Shown here in pieces: positions 26,378 through 35,587 of a stretch of 64,000 nt of DNA. Source of the stretch: VXYL01 sp965203685. GTDB taxonomy: Bacteria; Pseudomonadota; Gammaproteobacteria; Pseudomonadales; Azotimanducaceae. The position numbers and the translations under genes are program-made. The notes under the pieces were generated by a model, which saw nothing but the letters and a program-made list of their open reading frames with translations, made no database searches and was not told the DNA's origin. The stretch is from contig OZ241908.1 of assembly GCA_965203685.1 (NCBI GenBank), positions 5,146,001 through 5,210,000 of the forward strand, in the 5' to 3' direction. Each line of letters starts with the position of its first letter. The first letter of the stretch is position 1.

Positions 26378-27238
26378 TCAGCCTTCCGCACGCTGGTCGC
26401 CGCGCCCGGCGGACGCTGTCGCCGACTTGCGTCGACCGCCTTTCGAGGCTTCCGTCCGCTTCGCCGGCTTGCGGTCGCCGACGGATGCCTTGAGGGCCTC
26501 CATGAGGTCGATGATCTTCGCCTCGGGCTGCTCTTCCGGTGCGACCGAGATGTCCTGGCCGTCGATCTTCTGCTGGATCAACTCGAGCTGACGCTCGCGC
26601 ACGTCATCGTGGTAGCCGGCGGGCTCGAACTTCTCGTTGGTTCGTTGATCGATGATCTGCACGGCCAACTCCAACTCGGCCGGGTTGACCTCGCAGACAT
26701 CCAAGGGCACCTCGTCGAACTTGCGCAGTTCGTCCTCGTGCTTCAGTTGCTCCATCACGAGCCCCTCTCCGAATGGTCGGATCAGGACCAGGTAGTTCTT
26801 GCCGCGCGCAGCGTAGCGCGCCAATGCGGCGCGCCCGGTCTGGTCCAGGGCAGCGCGTAGCAGGTGATAGGAGCGGGATGCTCCCCTGTCCGGCCCGAGA
26901 TAGTAGACGCGCTCGATGTAGATGCGCTCCACATCGGCCAACGGGATGAACTCGTTGATGTCGATGGCATTGGTCGCCTCGGCGTTGAGGGCCTTGAGTT
27001 CCTCGTCGGTGAACGTGACGTACTGCCCTTTCGTGAACTCGTAGCCTTGGACCCGGTCTTGGCGCTCCACTACTTCGCCATCGGAGGCCCGGATATACTG
27101 CTGGCGAAGTCTGGAACCGTCTTTCGCGAGGTAGTTGAAGCGCACCGCGCGCGTACTATCCGCAGTGGCGAATAGCTTGCACGGTATGGAAACCAGTCCG
27201 AAGGCGATGGTGGCGGAGGCCATGGAGCGTGCGGCCAT
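26378..27238 (-). CDS. ku: Ku protein, non-homologous end joining
   Basis: Bacterial Ku is a homodimeric ring that binds double-strand DNA ends and recruits LigD. The core beta-barrel begins SMASATIAFGLVSIPCKLFA and includes VEYRIDGR-like GKNYLVLIRPFGEGL and the conserved VERIYIERVYYLGPDRG. The tail is Lys/Arg-rich (KPAKRTEASKGGRRKS), as in forms with DNA-binding tails. The ATG at 27238 is chosen over 27262 because AGGAGG lies 8 nt upstream. It diverges from ligD; the spacer 27239-27366 should hold both promoters. Confidence 0.96.
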   Translation of the reverse strand: MAARSMASATIAFGLVSIPCKLFATADSTRAVRFNYLAKDGSRLRQQYIRASDGEVVERQDRVQGYEFTKGQYVTFTDEELKALNAEATNAIDINEFIPLADVERIYIERVYYLGPDRGASRSYHLLRAALDQTGRAALARYAARGKNYLVLIRPFGEGLVMEQLKHEDELRKFDEVPLDVCEVNPAELELAVQIIDQRTNEKFEPAGYHDDVRERQLELIQQKIDGQDISVAPEEQPEAKIIDLMEALKASVGDRKPAKRTEASKGGRRKSATASAGRGDQRAEG

Positions 27239-27366
27239 AACTAGAACCTCCTGTTCTCTCATGCGAGGAGCAAGCCCCTCGCGCTCCCCGGCTGAGGGCT
27301 CTTTGAGGCCCGGCGCGGCTATGTCCCATCAATCGCCGCCGACCAAATGCCGCCGGCCACGCGAAG

Positions 27367-29907
27367 ATGAGCCGCGTTCATCTGAGACCGCCCGACTATA
27401 GCCCGAAACCGAAGATGCCCTCAAGCCGCGACAACCTTGGGACCTACCGGAGAAAGCGCAGCGCTTCGGCTACGCCGGAGCCTTTCGGTGCCGAGACGGA
27501 CTCGCTCGAGACGGGCATTAGACGTCTCTTTGTCGTCCAGCAGCATGCCGCGCGACGCATGCATTGGGACTTCCGGCTGGAGGTGAACAACGTGCTCTGC
27601 TCTTGGGCGGTTCCCAAGGGACCGTCCATGAACCCGGACGACAAGCGCTTCGCCGCTGAAGTCGAGGACCATCCTCTCGACTACGCCGATTTCGAGGGCA
27701 GCATCCCGGACGGGAACTACGGCGCCGGCCAGGTCATCGTCTGGGACACCGGCACCTATGTCGAACTCGAGGACTTCGCGACCGGGTTCTCCGACGGCAA
27801 GCTCCTGTTCGAACTCAACGGTCACAAACTGCGTGGCCGGTTCACGCTGATCCGGCTCAAGGGACGCGAGAACTCCGGAAAGGAATGGCTCCTGATTAAG
27901 GAGCGCGACCAGTGGGTGCGCGAGGAGCCGCTCGCCGACAGTTCGGTGCTGTCCGGCATGACCATCGAAACCATCGCGGAGCCGGCAGCCATCGAGGACG
28001 CCTTCGTCGGGCGAATCAAGGGCATCGATCCGTGTCCTCCGGCCACCGTGTCGCTGACCGAAAGCCCGATGTTGGCGCGTGCCTCCGAGCCCTTCCACCG
28101 CGACGGCTGGGTCTACGAGATCAAGTACGACGGCTACCGGTTGATGATCGAGCGCGACGGCGACCAGGTCACGTTGCACTCCCGCACCGGGATCGACCTG
28201 AGCGCACGGTTTCCCGAAATCGCCAAGTGTGCCGCCAAGCTGCCCTTCTCGGAGTTCACCATGGACAGCGAAGTGGTCGTGCACGATGACCGCGGCGTGC
28301 CGAGTTTCGCCCGCCTGCAGCAACGCGCCGCAGTTCGCGGTGATGGGGCCACCAAGAGGGCGTCGATTCACGACCCGGTTACCTGCTACGCCTTCGACCT
28401 ATTGCATGCCTGCGGTTACGACCTGAAAGGACTTCCCCTCACCGAACGCAAGGCTCTGCTGCGCGAGATGCTGCCTCCGGCCGGGCCGATCCGGTATTCC
28501 GAGCACATCGAAGGAAATGGCATCGAGACCTTTAACGCCATGCGCCGCCTAGGCCTCGAGGGCGTTATTGGCAAGCGCGCTGACTCGGTGTATGTCAGCG
28601 GACGCAGCGACTCCTGGCTCAAGGTCCGAGGGGCGCGAACCGGCGACTTCGTGGTCGCCGGTTGGGTACCGGTCAAGAACAACCCCGACGACATCGGCGC
28701 CCTCGTGCTCGGCGAGTATCGCGGCGACGAACTGACCTACTGCGGCCGCGTCGGCTCCGGCCTCGGCTCCGACTCTCGGCGCGAGTTGCAGACGCGCTTT
28801 GCCGGGCTGAAGGCCGCACCAGGCTTGCCTAACGACATCGACGACCGCGCACACCGCTGGGTGGAGCCCGTGCTGGTCTGCGAGGTGCAGTACCGCGAGT
28901 ACTCGGCTGACGGCCTCCTTCGCCATCCCGTCTTCCTGCGCCTGCGCGACGACAAGGCCCCGGGCGAGTGCAAGAGCGCCTACCACGAACCACCGCCCGA
29001 CGCTCTCGAGCAGGAACCGGAGCGGGAAGTCGTGATCACCAACCCCGACAAGGTGTTCTTCCCCGAGAAGCAGTGGACCAAGGGCGACCTCCTCGGCTAC
29101 TACGAGTCTGTCTCACCCTGGATGCTGCCCTACCTGGTCGACCGTCCGCTGGTGCTGACCCGGTTCCCCGATGGCATCCACGGCAAATCCTTCTATCAGC
29201 GCGACGCGCCGGCCTTCGTGCCTGACTGGCTCGAACGCAAGGTTCTTTGGAGCGAGAGCGCCGAGCGCGAAGTCCACTACTTCATCGCACAGAACACCGA
29301 ATCGCTGGTCTACCTGGCCAACATGGGTGCCATCCCGATCCACGCCTGGCACAGTCGCATCACCGACCTCGAACACCCGGACTGGTGCGTGCTCGACCTC
29401 GATCCCAAAGAAGCTCCTTTCGAGGACGTCGTCGAGATCGCCACCGAGGTGAAGAACCTGCTCGACGAGATCGAACTACCGGGCTTCCTCAAGACCAGCG
29501 GTGCGAGCGGCCTGCACATCCTGCTGCCGCTGGCCCGCCAACTCACCCACCGCCAGGCCACGACACTGGGCGAGTTGCTCGCGCGCGTCCTCGTCGCCCG
29601 TCGAGGGGACATCTGCACGATCACGCGCACGGTCCGCAAGCGCGACAACAAGGTCTACATCGACTACCTGCAAAACGGCCACGGCCAGCTCCTAGTGGCG
29701 CCGTTCTCGGCCCGTGCCGAAGCGACCGGGTCGGTGTCGATGCCCGTCAACTGGGATGCGTTGGACGGCGATTTGAACAACGCCAACTACGACCTGAAGA
29801 ACGCCGTGCCTCACCTGCGTGACGCCGGCGATCCCATGGCAGACGTGCTGACCATCGAACCCGACCTCGGCCACGCGTTGGCCCGGCTCGGTGGTCTGCT
29901 TGGGTAA
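27367..29907 (+). CDS. ligD: Multifunctional DNA ligase D (phosphoesterase-ligase-polymerase)
   Basis: LigD processes and seals double-strand breaks with Ku. Domain order is phosphoesterase (about 30-190: FVVQQHAARRMHWDFRLEVN), ATP-dependent ligase (about 215-520, adenylated lysine K253 in EIKYDGYR) and AEP-type polymerase (about 550-846: ITNPDKVFFPEKQW, metal aspartates D677/D679 in LDLDP). This PE-LIG-POL order and the 846-residue length match the Pseudomonas type. The second ATG at 27415 (MPSSRDNLGTYRRKR) is a plausible alternative start. All key motifs are intact. Confidence 0.96.
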   Translation: MSRVHLRPPDYSPKPKMPSSRDNLGTYRRKRSASATPEPFGAETDSLETGIRRLFVVQQHAARRMHWDFRLEVNNVLCSWAVPKGPSMNPDDKRFAAEVEDHPLDYADFEGSIPDGNYGAGQVIVWDTGTYVELEDFATGFSDGKLLFELNGHKLRGRFTLIRLKGRENSGKEWLLIKERDQWVREEPLADSSVLSGMTIETIAEPAAIEDAFVGRIKGIDPCPPATVSLTESPMLARASEPFHRDGWVYEIKYDGYRLMIERDGDQVTLHSRTGIDLSARFPEIAKCAAKLPFSEFTMDSEVVVHDDRGVPSFARLQQRAAVRGDGATKRASIHDPVTCYAFDLLHACGYDLKGLPLTERKALLREMLPPAGPIRYSEHIEGNGIETFNAMRRLGLEGVIGKRADSVYVSGRSDSWLKVRGARTGDFVVAGWVPVKNNPDDIGALVLGEYRGDELTYCGRVGSGLGSDSRRELQTRFAGLKAAPGLPNDIDDRAHRWVEPVLVCEVQYREYSADGLLRHPVFLRLRDDKAPGECKSAYHEPPPDALEQEPEREVVITNPDKVFFPEKQWTKGDLLGYYESVSPWMLPYLVDRPLVLTRFPDGIHGKSFYQRDAPAFVPDWLERKVLWSESAEREVHYFIAQNTESLVYLANMGAIPIHAWHSRITDLEHPDWCVLDLDPKEAPFEDVVEIATEVKNLLDEIELPGFLKTSGASGLHILLPLARQLTHRQATTLGELLARVLVARRGDICTITRTVRKRDNKVYIDYLQNGHGQLLVAPFSARAEATGSVSMPVNWDALDGDLNNANYDLKNAVPHLRDAGDPMADVLTIEPDLGHALARLGGLLG

Positions 29908-29953
29908 GCGGCTGCCCGATGCAGACGTCCGCGCACCTGCTGGAGCAATCGGG

Positions 29954-30340
29954 ATGACTGAAGCGATGATTCGCACCGCCGCCGAGGCGGCAACAGACGC
30001 GGTGTTCGACTCCGGCCGCGGCATCCACACGAACGTGGTCGGAACGGGTGAACACCTGCAACTGATCTGGGCCCGGTACGAACCCGGCGCGAGCTACACG
30101 CTGCACACCCACCCGCACGAGCAGTTCAGCGTTCTGCTGCAAGGGCGGCTGCGCCTCACGGTTGGCGACGAGGTCAGGGACATCGGCCCGGGCGACATGT
30201 GGTACGCACCCGCGAACGTGGCGCACGGCGGCGAAATCCTCGGCGAAGAAGCCGTGGTCTTCGTCGACGTCTACGGACCGCCGAGCGAGCGGATTCTCGA
30301 CTATGTGGACCAGATGCGCGCCGCAAGGCGACGCGCCTAG
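29954..30340 (+). CDS. Cupin-domain protein
   Basis: This is a small single-cupin protein of about 128 residues. Motif 1 is visible as GASYTLHTHPHEQFSVLLQGRL (two His and a Glu/Gln metal pattern) and motif 2 as GDMWYAPANVAHGGEI with its His. Such proteins often bind Fe, Mn or Zn and act as dioxygenases, isomerases or sensors; no substrate can be assigned. The ATG at 29954 is preferred to an earlier frame entry overlapping ligD. It follows ligD by 46 nt and overlaps the convergent DUF6491 gene by 4 nt at the stops. Confidence 0.8.
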   Translation: MTEAMIRTAAEAATDAVFDSGRGIHTNVVGTGEHLQLIWARYEPGASYTLHTHPHEQFSVLLQGRLRLTVGDEVRDIGPGDMWYAPANVAHGGEILGEEAVVFVDVYGPPSERILDYVDQMRAARRRA

Positions 30341-30828
30341 TCTTCAGGCTCGGCTGTCGAACGGACCGTTTTCGTGACCGTCCTGTTCGCGCGGCTCGCG
30401 CGCAGGGCACCCCGGATGGCATCCAGGTTGTCCGCCTCGACAGGACGAAACGTCCCAAGTGAACAGAAGCTCGTAGCGGCTTCCGGCGCGAGGCGTGGCA
30501 TGCCGCGGAACAGGTCGCGGCTGCAGATTCGCGAACCCCGCGTCTCGATGGCCAGCACCATGTCGCGACGCAAACCCGGACACGGGCGCGGCAACAGGTT
30601 GATCCACGCTCGGCCGCCCCGCCCACGGAAGACCAAGACCCGGTCGTTGAGAATGTCCACCTGGCGGTAGCGCCCTGACGCCAAGCAACGCACATCGTCA
30701 GCGTAGGCCGCGTCGTCCAGCGGATTGGCCAGGATTTCCTCTGCGGAGGGAATCGCGTCGCTCGGGTCGTCGGCGGCCACCGCGACCGGCGCCGCGACGA
30801 TCCAGAACATTGCCAGCGATCGCTTCAT
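30337..30828 (-). CDS. DUF6491-like secreted protein
   Basis: This 163-residue protein has a signal peptide (MKRSLAMFWIVAAPVAVAA). The mature part fits the DUF6491 pattern: CLASGRYRQVDILNDRVLVF, INLLPRPCPGLRRDMVL, SRICSRDLF and a final CSLGTFRPVE, with four conserved cysteines suggesting disulfides. No function is known for the family. It is last in the minus-strand run after the UGSC gene (93-nt gap), so co-transcription is possible but not shown. Confidence 0.7.
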   Translation of the reverse strand: MKRSLAMFWIVAAPVAVAADDPSDAIPSAEEILANPLDDAAYADDVRCLASGRYRQVDILNDRVLVFRGRGGRAWINLLPRPCPGLRRDMVLAIETRGSRICSRDLFRGMPRLAPEAATSFCSLGTFRPVEADNLDAIRGALRASRANRTVTKTVRSTAEPED

Positions 30829-30921
30829 TGCCGTATCGCCTTGCGGACAACGTCATGCGCAGTGTATCCCCAACCGCATCGTGTGATGAGGGCGATCGTG
30901 GGCTCCCCGGCCGGAAGGCGC

Positions 30922-32562
30922 CTACTCCACCGGGCAGGTCACCGCGCGCGTGGAGTGTCCGAACGTCGGCAGAACGGCCGAGTGCCTCCCCGCGCCGCCG
31001 GCGACCAATACAAGGAGATCGTCCGGGTTGGTGATGAAGCGCACACCATCCCGCCCGCTCGGGCCGATCAGGTGATGCGGCAACCGCTTCTCCAGTTCCA
31101 AGATCATGGCGTCCGAGACCAGCGCTCGCGGCACGATCGCTTTCTCGCTCAAGAACACTTTGACCCCGGCCTTCGAGAACCCGGCCGCCGCGACGACCTC
31201 CGCGTGTTCGGGTCCGAGCACGACCACCGGCCCGCCCTCCAGGTAGAAATTGTTGGCGCCCGGCGATGCAAGCGTCCCCGCAACCGTCAGCAGGATCTCC
31301 TCGGCGGTCCGCCCGTAGTGGTCGTTGACGTTGTGCGGACCCTCCACACCGAACACGGTGACGTGGCTCGTCGACGGATCGAGACCGAGATCGTCGTGGA
31401 ACGGCTGCCACGGACTCGCCTCGGTGTTCTCGGCGAAACACAAGGCGTACTTCGCGGGCGAGCCCATGGTCGACCGGTCGAGGGCACCGGGCGATGCGCC
31501 GCCGATGTTGATCAGGATCAAGCGGATCGCGCGCCCGATCACCGCGTTGGCCTTGCTGCCTTGGCCAAGCGCGTTGTATGCCCCGTTCACGCCTATCGCC
31601 TCGCAAACGGGGCCACCGACTAGGCAACCGACAGTGCACGGATGCGTTGTCGACTGGATCGCCTTGAGGTTGAAGGCGGGATCGCACATGGCACGGGTCG
31701 CGGCCAGGACCACGGGGAAGTGGGGCGGTTCGCAGCCCGCCATGACGGCGTTCGCGGCAATCTTGCCAAGTGTCGCCCGGCCCAGCCGCGGCTCGACGAT
31801 GGCGACGAGTTCGCCCGGATCTCGTCCGTCAAGCATCGCCTCGCAGCGCCCGGGCGTCGGTGGGAGGATCGGCAGGCCATCGGTCCAACCGCGACCGTAG
31901 AAGACGCGGTTCAACGCCTCGATGGAGTCGGGGCCACGTATGCGGGCCGGCGCGTCGGGTGCGTTGAACTCACTATCGAACAGCGACCTGTACCGCAGTC
32001 GCCCGCTCGTCGAGATCGTCTTTTCCCTATACCGCGCCTCGAGATCCGCTGCAGGTTCCGTCAACGCAGACGCGATCTCCGGCAGTGCCTTGGCCGCCAC
32101 GGCGGCGCATTGGTCGGCATCGAGCTTCGCCAATGGGTGCGGGACGACGGTGATGGGCAAACCCGGCAGGCCCCAGCCGAAAGCCTCCGCCTTGGCGAGC
32201 GCGAAGAACTCGTCCGTGGCCACGGCCACCGACGGGATGCCCTGTTTCTCGAGCTCGATCAGGTCATGGATACACCACGACGTGCACGAGCCTCAGTCGC
32301 AGACGGCGCCGACGACGGCATCGCAGCCTTGCACGAACGCCGGCGTGAACACCGCCGGCTCAGTCGCCTCCTTCAGGAACCAGCGGAAGTCTCGCACGCC
32401 GAACGACTCGGCCAGCCCGCGCTGGACGTGCTGCAGCAACACGTCGGCATTCTTCTTGTCGTTGGCGAACAGGCCGACGGTCGTGTCCTCTCCGAGGGCC
32501 ACGCGTGGCTTCAGCGGCGTGGATCGGACGTCGAAGACGCCACACGGGTTCATAAGTTCCAT
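30922..32562 (-). CDS. UGSC-family selenoprotein with in-frame TGA read as selenocysteine
   Basis: The frame runs 546 codons from ATG 32562 (AAGGAG 8 nt upstream) and is interrupted only by TGA at 32293-32295. Reading it as Sec gives GAVCD-U90-G-S-C93-TSWC-IHD, the redox motif that names the UGSC family known from marine selenoproteomes. Residues about 1-160 form the UGSC domain. The rest contains a second conserved region (RGWTDGLPILPPTP, MAGCEPPHFPVV, HPCTVGCLVGGPVC). Both sides of the TGA are clearly coding. The function is unknown; a redox or reductase role resembling glycine-reductase selenoproteins is speculative. It is fifth in an LLM-membrane-PLP-sulfatase-UGSC gene run. Confidence 0.85.
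32255..32295 (-). promoter_or_regulatory. Candidate bacterial SECIS element after the UGA
   Basis: The 38 nt following the UGA can fold into a stem (UCG/CGA, internal loop, GGU/ACC) with an apical loop starting G-U, 20 nt after the UGA, within the range given for bacterial SECIS elements. An alternative hairpin UGCAC/GUGUA also forms nearer the UGA. Hand folding only; the stem is weak. Confidence 0.4.
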
Positions 32563-32582
32563 CGGGATCTCTCCTTCACGTT

Positions 32583-34073
32583 CTACCCCGCGCCGTCAAA
32601 CTGCCGCCGCAGGTCATGCATGAATGTATCGCGATATCCGCCGGCGGCGACGCGCCGCTGGTAGCTCTTGAGCTTGGCGCGGTCGATCGCCAACCGTCCG
32701 AAGTATTCGTCCATCATGTCGCGGCGCAAACCCCGAAGTCCAGGCTCCTCGACCCGGTTTTCGAGTTCCAGGGGGTCGTCCTGCATATCGTAGAGTTCGA
32801 CCGGCACGTCGGTCCGCGCGTCGATCGCCATCTTGTACCGGTCGTCACGCGCCATCGCGTAGTAGGCCTCGACCTCGCTGAACACGACGTCCTTGCCGCG
32901 ATGGGTGCGGCTCCCGCCCACAACCGTGGGGACCAGCGACCGGCCCGGGCTTCCCGGTAGCCACCCGGCGTCCGCCGCTTCGAGCAGGGTCGCTGCGACG
33001 TCCAAGTGGTCCGTCAGACCGCGGGCGTGCCAACCGACCGTACCGCCCGGAGGCACAATGATGAGCGGCACGCGAAGGGCGCCTTCGTAGAACACTTTCT
33101 TCTGTCCCAGCCGGTGGTCGCCGAGCATCTCGCCGTGGTCCGACGTGTAGACGATCCAAGTCTCGTCCTCGACCCCCGCGTCCGCGAGCGCCCGGGTCAC
33201 CAGCCCTACGGCATCGTCGATGAGCGACACCTTGGCGTAGTAATGGCTCGCCATCACGCGGCCAAGGGTCTCGGTCATGCCGGACATCCGGCTCGCGGCC
33301 AGCATTTGCCTGACCTGTGGCGACACCGGTTCGGCCGGTGCTGCGAGAATCGGCGCCGGCACGTCTTCCGGGGCAAAGCGCGCGCGGTACTGCGGGGGCG
33401 CATCGAACGGCGTGTGCGGACCGGTGAAGCACACTTGCAGATAGAACGGCTTGTCCTCCTGGTAAGTCTCGATCCACCGCGCGGCTTGAGTCGCACAGTA
33501 CATGTCGATGTGTTCCTCAACCGGCAGGATGCTCGGCGGATCCTCCCAAGGCTTGGCGCCCCGGAACGCTCCCGACCACCACAGCCGCGTGTAATCCTGG
33601 TAGACGCGGAGCCGGCCGCGCGCAGCCAGGAAATCGGCGTAGTGGCAGGTGCATCGGCTGGCCGGCACGACGTCGCGCAGTTCATGGACCGTCTCAAAGC
33701 CCCATTCATGGAGCTTCCAGGCATGCTCGCGCGTGTGGCCGTCGTTGCGATGGTTCGCGTAGAGGTGCGTCTTGCCGAACATCGCCGTGTGGTAGCCGGC
33801 ATCGCGAATGCGCCGCACGTGGCTCGGCCCGCCGCGATCGGCCTCCAGCAGGTTGTTGCCCCAAACGCCGTGCTGACTGACGTGCTGTCCGGTCATCAGC
33901 GACGCCCGGGCCGGCATGCACAGCGGCCCGTTGGTCACGCAGCGCTCGAAGAGGACGCCTCGAGACGCCAGTCGATCGAGGTGCGGCGTGATGGCCGCCG
34001 CATTCCCGGAGCAACCCATCACGTCGCCGCGATGCTGGTCGGGCAGGAACAGCACTATGTTGGGCTTTGACAC
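32583..34073 (-). CDS. Type I sulfatase (FGly-dependent)
   Basis: This is an alkaline-phosphatase-superfamily sulfatase that would hydrolyse a sulfate ester. The N-terminal metal motif is NIVLFLPDQHRGD. The formylglycine signature C52-M-P-A-R (LCMPARASLMTG) is intact, and the second metal motif VYTSDHGEMLGDH is present. No signal peptide is seen, so it may be cytoplasmic. The GTG at 34073 is preferred because it gives MSKPNIV and begins 1 nt after the upstream TAA; a TTG at 34091 is the alternative. The maturation enzyme FGE is not in the window. It is 20 nt upstream of the UGSC gene. Confidence 0.9.
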   Translation of the reverse strand: MSKPNIVLFLPDQHRGDVMGCSGNAAAITPHLDRLASRGVLFERCVTNGPLCMPARASLMTGQHVSQHGVWGNNLLEADRGGPSHVRRIRDAGYHTAMFGKTHLYANHRNDGHTREHAWKLHEWGFETVHELRDVVPASRCTCHYADFLAARGRLRVYQDYTRLWWSGAFRGAKPWEDPPSILPVEEHIDMYCATQAARWIETYQEDKPFYLQVCFTGPHTPFDAPPQYRARFAPEDVPAPILAAPAEPVSPQVRQMLAASRMSGMTETLGRVMASHYYAKVSLIDDAVGLVTRALADAGVEDETWIVYTSDHGEMLGDHRLGQKKVFYEGALRVPLIIVPPGGTVGWHARGLTDHLDVAATLLEAADAGWLPGSPGRSLVPTVVGGSRTHRGKDVVFSEVEAYYAMARDDRYKMAIDARTDVPVELYDMQDDPLELENRVEEPGLRGLRRDMMDEYFGRLAIDRAKLKSYQRRVAAGGYRDTFMHDLRRQFDGAG

Positions 34074-34074
34074 G

Positions 34075-35094
34075 TTACTCGACGACCCCAATCCGCCCCG
34101 ACGCCGACAACGTCCGGGTGTCGATCCCGACCGCAGGTATGCCCCCGCCGAGGACGATACGCAACACCGCTGTGTCGACGTTCCCGCCCGTCAGCACAAC
34201 CGCCGCGCGTCGGCCGGCGTGCCGCGTGCGTTCCTGCATGAGCGCCGCGAACGCCGCTGCGCCGGCACCTTCGGCAACGTTGTGCGTCTCGCTGTAGAGC
34301 ACGCGCATCGCCTCGGCAATGGCGTCCTCGCCTACCTCGACCACACCAGCGGCGCCGCGACGGATGACCTCCAGCGGCTCGGGCATTGGCACGCGGCATG
34401 CGATCCCGTCGGCGAATGTGTCCGCCGCGTCTGTCGCGACCACCTGCCCAGCAGCGACGCTGCGCGCCATCGCCGGTGCCCGCGCCGCGACGACGCCGAC
34501 GATGTCCGTCTTTAGTCCGAGCAGATCGCGCGTCTGGATCAACCCGCAGATTCCCGATCCCATGCCGATCGGGACGTAGACCACGTCGAGGTCGGGCACG
34601 GCGCTGAACAACTCCAGCGCGTAGGTGGCCACCCCACGGACCAGGGCGTGATGGAAAGGCGGCACGAGCATCGCGCCTTCGGCCTCGGCTCGACGTACCG
34701 CCTCGACGCGCGCGTCCTCGAAGTCGTCACCAAACTCGACGAGTTCCGCGCCCCAGCCGACCATCGCCGCGTTCTTTTCGACGCTGTTGCCGTGCGGCGC
34801 GAGCACGGTCACCGGTACGCCGAAGCGGGACGCCGCAAACGGGATGCTCTGGCCGTGGTTGCCCCGCGTCGCGGTGATGACCTTCCGCGGCAACTGCCCT
34901 GTGCGGTGCAACTCGTCGAAGAGGACGAGACCGCCACGAACCTTGAAGGCACCGGTCGGGGTGTGGTTTTCGTGTTTCACCCAGACCTCGCAGCCGGCCC
35001 GTCGACTCAACCCCGGCCAGCGGTATTGCGGCGTCGGCGGCATGGCGCCGTACACCACGGCTTTCGCCTGTCGGAGACCGTCCAAGTCAAACAC
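34075..35094 (-). CDS. PLP-dependent threonine/serine dehydratase-like enzyme
   Basis: This fold-type II PLP enzyme of 339 residues resembles threonine dehydratases, serine racemases and hydroxyectoine-pathway EutB proteins. The Schiff-base lysine is in TPTGAFKVRGG (about K51), the substrate loop is TRGNHGQS, and the phosphate loop GMGSGICG replaces the more usual SGGGL. There is no ACT domain, so a catabolic or racemase role fits better than biosynthetic isoleucine control. GTG start. It lies between a small membrane protein (31 nt) and the sulfatase (1 nt), implying one operon. Confidence 0.85.
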   Translation of the reverse strand: MFDLDGLRQAKAVVYGAMPPTPQYRWPGLSRRAGCEVWVKHENHTPTGAFKVRGGLVLFDELHRTGQLPRKVITATRGNHGQSIPFAASRFGVPVTVLAPHGNSVEKNAAMVGWGAELVEFGDDFEDARVEAVRRAEAEGAMLVPPFHHALVRGVATYALELFSAVPDLDVVYVPIGMGSGICGLIQTRDLLGLKTDIVGVVAARAPAMARSVAAGQVVATDAADTFADGIACRVPMPEPLEVIRRGAAGVVEVGEDAIAEAMRVLYSETHNVAEGAGAAAFAALMQERTRHAGRRAAVVLTGGNVDTAVLRIVLGGGIPAVGIDTRTLSASGRIGVVE

Positions 35095-35125
35095 TACGCT
35101 ACGCCTGTGTTACGAAGGGGCGGTG

Positions 35126-35572
35126 TTATACCGGATCCATGCGGAACACGGCGGTGGGGCTTGCCGGGTCGCGACCAGCCGTACCGAGGACCCGGGCGCG
35201 TTCCGCGGGGTCCGTAATGCGGATCGCGCGACGGTCGTAGAGCAGGCCGTCGATCTTCAGTCGCACCCGGTTGTCGCGCGCCACGTTGCTCGGCCAGCGT
35301 TTTCCTGGACAACGTGCACAAGGCACGTAGAAGTTGCCGTCGTCGATCCAGGACGTGGTGGTTACCGCGTGCGGCACGGCGTACCAGGTGCGGGTCTGCA
35401 CCGCAATCTGCTTGCGACCACGGTCGGCCCATTCCGGCGTTTGGTCCGGCGCCAGATCGCCGCCGAGACGTGTTCCAGGACGGCGCTCCACCGGGTCGAT
35501 GGGCACGACGAGCAGTAGGACGTAGACCAGCACCAGCGCTGCGCCAACACCGATCACCACCTTCTTGACCAT
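35126..35572 (-). CDS. Small membrane-anchored protein of unknown function
   Basis: This 148-residue protein has one N-terminal membrane helix (VVIGVGAALVLVYVLLLVV) followed by a soluble domain. The soluble part has a recognisable pattern (WYAVPHAVTTTSWIDDGNFYV, then PCARCPGKRWPSNVARD and VRLKIDGLLYDRRA), suggestive of a small split-barrel or flavin-reductase-like fold that would fit a partner of the adjacent LLM monooxygenase. The family is not recognised with certainty. AGGAGG precedes the ATG. It sits 15 nt after the LLM gene. Confidence 0.6.
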   Translation of the reverse strand: MVKKVVIGVGAALVLVYVLLLVVPIDPVERRPGTRLGGDLAPDQTPEWADRGRKQIAVQTRTWYAVPHAVTTTSWIDDGNFYVPCARCPGKRWPSNVARDNRVRLKIDGLLYDRRAIRITDPAERARVLGTAGRDPASPTAVFRMDPV

Positions 35573-35587
35573 GTCTCCTCCTGGCGT

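Noticed and set aside
29747..30226. Minus-strand frame across the end of ligD and the cupin gene
   Set aside because: It overlaps two well-supported genes and shows no family signal.
32293..32295. Reading the TGA as an ordinary stop that makes the UGSC gene a pseudogene
   Set aside because: The downstream frame is perfectly preserved for 456 codons and the residue context is U-G-S-C. A simple nonsense mutation would not favour exactly this motif. It remains the main alternative.
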